A program made the translations under genes and the position numbers. DNA of 11,215 nt from positions 1-11,215 of the forward strand of contig NZ_JAUNHK010000086.1 of NCBI RefSeq assembly GCF_030523985.1. Direction: 5' to 3'. The stretch's first letter is position 1, and each line of letters starts with the position of its first letter. The stretch is from Deinococcus sp. (GTDB lineage Bacteria; Deinococcota; Deinococci; Deinococcales; Deinococcaceae). Positions 7,401-11,215 of the stretch are shown one piece after another. The notes beneath the pieces are model-generated. The model made no database searches. It was not told the DNA's origin and was given only the letters and a program-made list of their open reading frames with translations.

Positions 7401-8857
7401 CGGCCCTCCTGCATGAATTCCAGCCAGGCTTCTTCGTCGCCCAGGGTGTAGAACTCCTGCGCAGCTTCGGGAAAGAGGTATTCGGGAAAAGCCTGACCCA
7501 GCGGCACGAAGCCCTGGTCTTTGAAGGCACGTTCGGCCCGCTGCTCGGCGGCCCGCTGCCGGGGCACCTGCAAGACGGTCTGTTCGCTCAGCACCGTCAC
7601 GACTTTGCCCGTCGTCGGCCCGCGCAACTCGTGCCCACCGTAAGCCGGGCGCAACTCGGCGACGGCGAAATTCTCGGTGCGGCCCGCGCCATTCCAGAGG
7701 TCTTGATAGGTCAGCGTGCGCCCGCTGAGGTGCAGCCGGGGCGTGTAGGGCAGCCGCTCCTGGCGCGTGCCGACGGTCAGCGGCGCAGGAATCGGGAGGG
7801 CGGCGGCGGTCATGGCCTGGGCCACCGCCGGAGCCTGCGCGGGCGGCACACTAGGGCCAGTCAAAAAGCGGGCGAGCAGCGCGGGCGACCCCGGCACCTC
7901 GACCGGGGCCAGCGTGAGCGCCGCCGTGTCCACCACCCAGGGTCGGCCCAGCGGCAGCACCACCTGCGACACCCGCGCCACGTCTGCGTCATCCGTGCCT
8001 TCGAGTTCCAGCGCGGGCGATTGCAAACCGCTTTCGTCGGTGACCCAGGCGGGCTGAGCGCGTACCTTGTCTGCGCGGCGCAGCGGAGCGCTCACGTCGT
8101 CCCAGCACAGCCGCCCGGTGTCGAGTAACGTGCCGATCAGCAGCCCGGTGGCGGGGTGGTCCACCAGCGCGTACAGAGGGTCGTTCCAGCGCCCCGACAC
8201 ATGGGCGGGACGGGTCGAGACACTGAGCAGCTCCAGGGCGTCCGAATCACGCTGCACGAAACTGGGCCACGCGCCCACCTTGCGGGCCAGCGGGTAGGGT
8301 TCGGGGGCGCTGAGGTTGGGGACGCCGCCCTTCATCGGCACGCGCTGCACGTCCAGCACGGCGCGGCGACTTTGGCCCGGCAGACCCCCTTGCAGGCTGA
8401 CCGACTGTACCCGCAGTACATAGCGCAGTTCGTACTGCCGCCCGCGCCCGCTGCTGTTGTCGGGTTCGCTTTCAAACCCCGCCAGCCACTGCTTGAGCCG
8501 GGGGTCGAGCGCCTCGGTGACTGGAGCCGCCGCGACCGGCTGGGCCGCCTGCGGCTGACTGGGCGACTGGCCCTCGGGCGGGTCGGTGGACAGCACCAGC
8601 GCCGCCACATGACGGCAGCGGTGCCGCCCGCAGGTGCAGGACGAATCCAGCAGGCGCGGCTCGGGGGGCGCGGTCAGTTCGGCCATCGCCTGAAAGGTCT
8701 GGCCGCCGTCCAGCACAGCGGCACTGGCCCGCCACCCCTGAGCCGTCCAGGCCAGAGTGATGTCCTGCACGGCTTCCCGGCGCAGCGCCAGCCCCTGGGC
8801 CGCCGTGTCGAGCGCGAAACCGTGCGGCAGACGACTGAGCTTCAAGGCTTCACCCAC
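4463..8857 (-). CDS. SWIM zinc finger-containing Snf2-family helicase with an intein in Walker A
   Basis: Snf2/Rad54-type DNA-translocating ATPase, probably acting in remodelling of DNA-protein complexes or in repair. The precursor is 1464 aa; removing the intein (residues 689-1016) leaves 1136 aa. Near the N-terminus a SWIM zinc finger is visible as C74-x-C76-x4-C81-x-H83. A long region to about residue 650 precedes the helicase core. Motif I is split as DDMGLGK688 / T1017LQTLA. Then follow Ia (VIAPTSVIGNW, 1039-1049), II (D1108-E-A-Q), III (T1136GTPLEN), IV (RVLIFSGF), V (KAGGVGLNL) and VI (D1385-R-A-Y-R-I-G-Q1392, with arginines R1386 and R1389). The C-terminal tail is acidic. The GTG start at 8857 is the only usual start after the upstream in-frame stop, but it lacks a clear ribosome-binding site; TTG at codon 5 is an alternative. 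The gene lies 125 bp downstream of the PQQ-dehydrogenase-like gene on the same strand. Confidence 0.95.
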   Translation of the reverse strand: MGEALKLSRLPHGFALDTAAQGLALRREAVQDITLAWTAQGWRASAAVLDGGQTFQAMAELTAPPEPRLLDSSCTCGRHRCRHVAALVLSTDPPEGQSPSQPQAAQPVAAAPVTEALDPRLKQWLAGFESEPDNSSGRGRQYELRYVLRVQSVSLQGGLPGQSRRAVLDVQRVPMKGGVPNLSAPEPYPLARKVGAWPSFVQRDSDALELLSVSTRPAHVSGRWNDPLYALVDHPATGLLIGTLLDTGRLCWDDVSAPLRRADKVRAQPAWVTDESGLQSPALELEGTDDADVARVSQVVLPLGRPWVVDTAALTLAPVEVPGSPALLARFLTGPSVPPAQAPAVAQAMTAAALPIPAPLTVGTRQERLPYTPRLHLSGRTLTYQDLWNGAGRTENFAVAELRPAYGGHELRGPTTGKVVTVLSEQTVLQVPRQRAAEQRAERAFKDQGFVPLGQAFPEYLFPEAAQEFYTLGDEEAWLEFMQEGREALERQGIELVIHPDFPLHFAEVDDWYGEAQEGGGWFTLDLGIVVGGQRISLLPVLANLIAAQPELFTPGALAELDDDELIFAALDDGRKVPLPAGRVRSILGVLVELHLRELPPGPLRLPLLDAARLAELESALQARWVGAEKLLDLGKRLRDFGGIREVAPPAGLHAEMRPYQLQGLAWLQFLREYELGGILADDMGLGKAQPLDAKVLTPLGWREMGQLQVGDYVIGQSGQPTQIVGVYPQGERPIYRLTLTDGATVEADEEHLWHVNTPVRKRRGLPGRTLTTAQIAADLQDAAGNLKHYLPLVEAVQWPERKLPLDPYTLGALLGEEAADAELVTTGYAAVNSALHLQPSTAQFSASMRGNPEQQQMLRQLGLHGKSGRDKFIPPDYLLGSPEQRLALLQGLLDTDGHAGAVVEYVSVSEHLARGVVELVQSLGGVARIRQKATSHTYGGEKKSGTAWRVRLKLPPHLEPFRLSSKRAAYRPPTKYPPTRGIKAVEFVGHKPAQCIAVAAADHLYVTEGYVVTHNTLQTLAHILKEKEEGRADLPTLVIAPTSVIGNWQAEAAKFTPGLRVLLLHGKDRHADFDQIPQADVVLTTYPLLPRDIDELRRFQYHLVILDEAQNIKNNKTAAAKAAGSLDARHRLALTGTPLENHLGELWSQFNFLAPGLLHDEKTFQKLYRTPIEKRGDTARQAALSARVRPFILRREKRDVARELPPKTEIPVRVTLEGDQRDLYETVRVTMQSRVREELAARGLARSTIAILDALLKLRQAVTDPRLVKLDAARTVESNAKLDWLEGNLPQMVEEGRRVLIFSGFATLLGHLEETLQREKIPYSKITGQTKDRQKQIDAFQNGETHVFLITLKAGGVGLNLTAADTVIHYDPWWNPAAEDQATDRAYRIGQDKPVFVYKLIAAGSVEERILDLQARKAALARGVLDGGLTDATQLTVQDLDRLFAPLELGEGAADEESELVEG
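5810..6793 (-). other. Class 3 intein (328 aa) with a LAGLIDADG endonuclease domain
   Basis: In-frame protein-splicing element between K688 and T1017 of the Snf2 precursor. It begins with Ala1 (AQPLDAKVLTPLGW, block A) and so lacks the usual Cys/Ser nucleophile. Block B has H64 and W66 (DEEHLWHV; TGG at 6596-6598). Block F has C308 (AQCIAVAAADHLYVTEG; TGC at 5870-5872). Block G ends VVTH327-N328, followed by Thr+1. Trp in B, Cys in F and Thr+1 are the WCT signature of class 3 inteins, in which the block F Cys makes the first attack. Between B and F lies a LAGLIDADG (DOD) endonuclease: motif one YTLGALLGEE (altered from LLGDG), KFIPPDYL (block D), and motif two LLQGLLDTDG, intact. A class 3 Snf2 intein is known from D. 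radiodurans, so the class is not new. The boundaries are secure because excision exactly restores DDMGLGKTLQTLA. Confidence 0.95.
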
Positions 8858-8908
8858 ACGCCCGGCAAAAGCGCGCAGTCCAGCATGACGGCAATAAACA
8901 CATCCTGT

Positions 8909-8914
8909 AGTCTA
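8909..8914 (-). promoter_or_regulatory. Candidate -10 box (TAGACT) for the Snf2 gene
   Basis: TAGACT on the - strand lies 52 nt upstream of the Snf2 GTG and 7 nt before a GTG at 8901. The latter opens a 19-residue ORF that overlaps the start of the Snf2 gene in another frame. No convincing -35 is seen. The 125-bp gap from 8858 to 8982 holds no other recognisable element. Confidence 0.35.
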
Positions 8915-8982
8915 GCGCGCTTTTGAAGACTGGAGGCAGCAGCGTGAAGGCGACTGGAATATCGGGGCCGTTGGGATAAGCG

Positions 8983-10068
<1,086 letters not shown>

Positions 10069-10114
10069 AGGCTCAGAACAGCACATTTCGGCGGGTCTGG
10101 GGCCACCCCCTTGC

Positions 10115-10120
10115 TAGGCT
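10115..10120 (+). promoter_or_regulatory. -10 box of a leaderless promoter (TAGGCT), overlapping a reverse TAGCCT
   Basis: TAGGCT (TAnnnT) ends 7 nt before the ATG at 10128, which has no ribosome-binding site, predicting a leaderless mRNA. Read on the other strand, 10122-10117 is TAGCCT, a possible -10 box for the divergent dehydrogenase gene (leader about 40 nt). If both work, polymerase could occupy only one at a time. Confidence 0.5.
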
Positions 10121-10127
10121 AAGCCTC

Positions 10128-10376
10128 ATGAACCTGCCTGCCCGCGTGCGTGTCACCCGTCCTCCCCTGCCCCTGGCCCCGGCCCTGGCCCAGGCCGCCG
10201 CGCGGCTGTGTCCGGCGGCTCCGCGTGAGTTGCAGGCGGCGGCCCTCGCCATCGCGGGCGGCTCGGTCGTCGGTGCCCACCTGCGCTGGGAGGGCGGCGA
10301 AGTGCAAAACGTGGAAACGGGCTGGCGTGGCAAAGGCATCGAAGAAGCGCTGACACAGGCCACAGCCCAGGACTGA
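10128..10376 (+). CDS. Small hypothetical protein, 82 aa, with a short GNAT-like motif
   Basis: I do not recognise the family. The protein is Ala/Arg/Pro-rich at the N-terminus (MNLPARVRVTRPPLPLAPAL). It continues with ELQAAALAIAGGSVVGAHLRW, then a strand-like GGEVQNVETG, then W66-R-G-K-G-I-EEAL. The last piece resembles the acetyl-CoA loop and following helix of GNAT enzymes (RxxGxG/A), but here the loop reads RGKGIE and only this part of the fold is present. It could be a remnant or a small protein of its own kind. Support for it being a gene comes from the leaderless TAnnnT box at the correct distance and the clean fit between neighbours. Other ORFs overlap it, so the call is moderate. It converges on the secreted 188-aa gene. 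Confidence 0.6.
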   Translation: MNLPARVRVTRPPLPLAPALAQAAARLCPAAPRELQAAALAIAGGSVVGAHLRWEGGEVQNVETGWRGKGIEEALTQATAQD

Positions 10377-10418
10377 AAACCGAAAAAACAGCGTCCGCAG
10401 CAGCGCCGTTTCCTTGTC

Positions 10419-10441
10419 AGGGCCCTAGCGGACAGGGGCCT
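10419..10441. terminator. Possible hairpin between convergent genes
   Basis: AGGGCCCT (10419-10426) and AGGGGCCT (10434-10441) form an 8-bp stem with one mismatch and a 7-nt loop, 4 bp from the stop of the secreted 188-aa gene. No T-tract follows on either strand, so the terminator call is weak. On the - strand a T6 run appears about 30 nt further on (10388-10383). Confidence 0.35.
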
Positions 10442-10444
10442 CGT

Positions 10445-11011
10445 TCACTGGTCGAAGAAGTGACAGCTGATCATGCTGCCCTGCTTGAGGTTCTTGTCGA
10501 AGAAAAATCCGAGGACATACTGCGCCTCGGCGGTCTTCCCCTTGGCGGCGTAGACGGGTTTGTAGATGTAGAAGCTGCCTGTCAGATTCTGACTCAGGGT
10601 CTTGGCGGGAATGGCCTTCTTGGTGACGTATTTTCCTGACCCGTCGCTTCCCTTGAAGCCGCTGACCGTCAGGGTCTTGTGAAAGGCTTGTTCGGAAGCC
10701 CGGAAAGCACTTTCGGTGGCCCCCGGCATGAAGAAGAAATCGCCATTGAAGCATTCTCTCTCCCTGCCGGTATACGCGTTGACAATGCCCTGCATGTAGT
10801 CCACATAGGGCTTGGTCACGGCGCGCGCCTTCTCGAACTGACCGTTGTCGCCGGTCACTTTCACCTTGCCTATCTCGAACGGCAGGTTGAAGGTGCCCTC
10901 GGCGGTCGTGAAAGTGTCGGAAGGGTAGGTCTCTAAACGGGTGGTCTGGGCCGAAGCCTGCGAACCCAGGAGAGCGGCCAGAAAAAGAACGACTGCCTCT
11001 CGCTGTTTCAT
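10445..11011 (-). CDS. Secreted protein of unknown family, 188 aa
   Basis: I do not recognise a family. With the ATG at 11011 the protein starts with a clear signal peptide, MKQREAVVLFLAALLGSQASA, likely cut before QTTRLE. The mature part of about 167 residues is mixed polar and aromatic with strand-like stretches (FNLPFEIGKVKVTG, LTGSFYIYKPVY, AQYVLGFFFD). It has two cysteines (C87 in RECFNGDFFF and C183 in SCHFFDQ at the extreme C-terminus), which could form a disulphide. The central YVDYMQGIVNAYTGRERE looks helical. The ATG at 11011 is chosen over the ATG at 11056 because AGGAGG lies 6 nt upstream of it and because the extra 15 residues would spoil the signal peptide. A TTGACA box lies 45 nt upstream. 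It is an independent unit in convergent order with the 82-aa gene. Confidence 0.82.
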   Translation of the reverse strand: MKQREAVVLFLAALLGSQASAQTTRLETYPSDTFTTAEGTFNLPFEIGKVKVTGDNGQFEKARAVTKPYVDYMQGIVNAYTGRERECFNGDFFFMPGATESAFRASEQAFHKTLTVSGFKGSDGSGKYVTKKAIPAKTLSQNLTGSFYIYKPVYAAKGKTAEAQYVLGFFFDKNLKQGSMISCHFFDQ

Positions 11012-11017
11012 GCTTGA

Positions 11018-11023
11018 CCTCCT
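11018..11023 (-). promoter_or_regulatory. Strong ribosome-binding site deciding the start at 11011
   Basis: AGGAGG on the - strand, 6 nt before the ATG at 11011. It is the best Shine-Dalgarno sequence in the window and argues against the longer frame from 11056. Confidence 0.8.
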
Positions 11024-11055
11024 GCCGACAGCTTTCGAGCAATCCGTCACGGGCA

Positions 11056-11061
11056 TGTCAA
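11056..11061 (-). promoter_or_regulatory. Candidate -35 box TTGACA of the secreted-protein gene
   Basis: A perfect TTGACA on the - strand. The hexamer 17 bp downstream, TCGAAA, is a poor -10. The upstream ATG of the longer frame overlaps this box, another reason to prefer the 11011 start. The rest of 11062-11149 holds no clear element. Confidence 0.4.
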
Positions 11062-11149
11062 GGCCAAGGGTGGGTTTTCTTCCGTGAAGCGAGGGTGAAC
11101 GGGCCGAAGGCCTTGTGGGTGAGCCGCCACCGCCCCCCGCGCCGTCCGT

Positions 11150-11155
11150 TACACT
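11150..11155 (+). promoter_or_regulatory. -10 box of a leaderless promoter (TACACT)
   Basis: TACACT fits TAnnnT and ends 6 nt before the ATG at 11162, with no ribosome-binding site between. This is the same arrangement as at 3704-3716 and 10115-10128. Confidence 0.5.
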
Positions 11156-11161
11156 CGCCCC

Positions 11162-11215
11162 ATGCGTCCCGAACTGCTGTCCCGCGTGCTGTCGCTGCTG
11201 CCCGAACGGGGCGAA
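11162..11215 (+). CDS. Start of an unidentified gene, 3'-truncated by window edge
   Basis: Eighteen codons are visible (MRPELLSRVLSLLPERGE), Leu/Arg-rich and probably helical. That is too short to assign a family. The leaderless -10 box upstream and unbroken frame to the edge support a real gene. Confidence 0.55.
   Translation, partial: MRPELLSRVLSLLPERGE

Noticed and set aside
3716..8857. Phosphoesterase plus Snf2 helicase as a phage-defence system
   Set aside because: The genes are convergent rather than co-transcribed; no methyltransferase, phospholipase-D or other DISARM-type partner is present and no mobile-element marks are seen.
4463..8857. Snf2 gene as a fusion of an endonuclease and helicase
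   Set aside because: The central insert has intein blocks A, B, F and G, and its excision exactly restores Walker A, so it is a splicing element and not a fused domain.
5429..8926. Several open frames of 250-300 codons on + opposite the Snf2 gene
   Set aside because: They lie wholly or almost wholly opposite helicase and intein coding sequence, show no motifs or start signals, and arise from high GC content.
10425..11042. 205-codon open frame on - overlapping the secreted 188-aa gene
   Set aside because: It is in a different frame, has no signal peptide and is Arg/Gln/Ser-rich like a shadow; the 11011 frame has a strong ribosome-binding site and signal peptide.
11040..11075. Radiation/desiccation response motif (RDRM) upstream of the secreted-protein gene
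   Set aside because: TTGACA occurs, but the matching half of the 17-bp RDRM palindrome is absent; it is better explained as a -35 box.

Overview
The window is GC-rich and densely coded. It looks like chromosome from Deinococcus or a close relative. Four things point there: a LepA C-terminal sequence of that type, several start codons 6-7 nt downstream of a TAnnnT box (the leaderless arrangement common in Deinococcus), frequent GTG/TTG starts, and a Snf2 helicase split by an intein at the site where a Snf2 intein is known from D. radiodurans. The genus is inferred; no database search was possible.

Layout, left to right. (1) The 3' five-sixths of lepA (EF-4) on +, followed by a 270-aa GNAT-type acetyltransferase with a TTG start. 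(2) A convergent Nudix hydrolase on -. (3) A four-helix membrane protein (- strand) with a strong hairpin after its stop. Its promoter region carries a TetR-like operator and a perfect 9-bp stem-loop, and it diverges from a leaderless metallophosphoesterase on +. (4) A 4.4-kb gene on - encoding a SWIM-zinc-finger Snf2 helicase. Its Walker A motif is interrupted between Lys and Thr by a 328-aa class 3 intein. (5) A secreted PQQ-dehydrogenase/sorbosone-dehydrogenase-like beta-propeller on -, divergent from a small leaderless 82-aa gene. (6) A secreted 188-aa protein of unknown family on -. (7) The first 18 codons of a leaderless + gene at the right edge.

The genes do not form one obvious pathway; most are single units in convergent or divergent pairs. 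The main item is the Snf2 intein. It has no N-terminal Cys/Ser/Thr but has the Trp, Cys and +1 Thr set of class 3 inteins, and splicing is needed to rebuild the ATP-binding loop. Its LAGLIDADG endonuclease has one intact motif and one altered motif, so homing activity may be lost. The other items are regulatory: the operator and hairpin upstream of the membrane protein, repeated leaderless promoters, and a 14-bp palindrome that carries the stop codons of two convergent genes.
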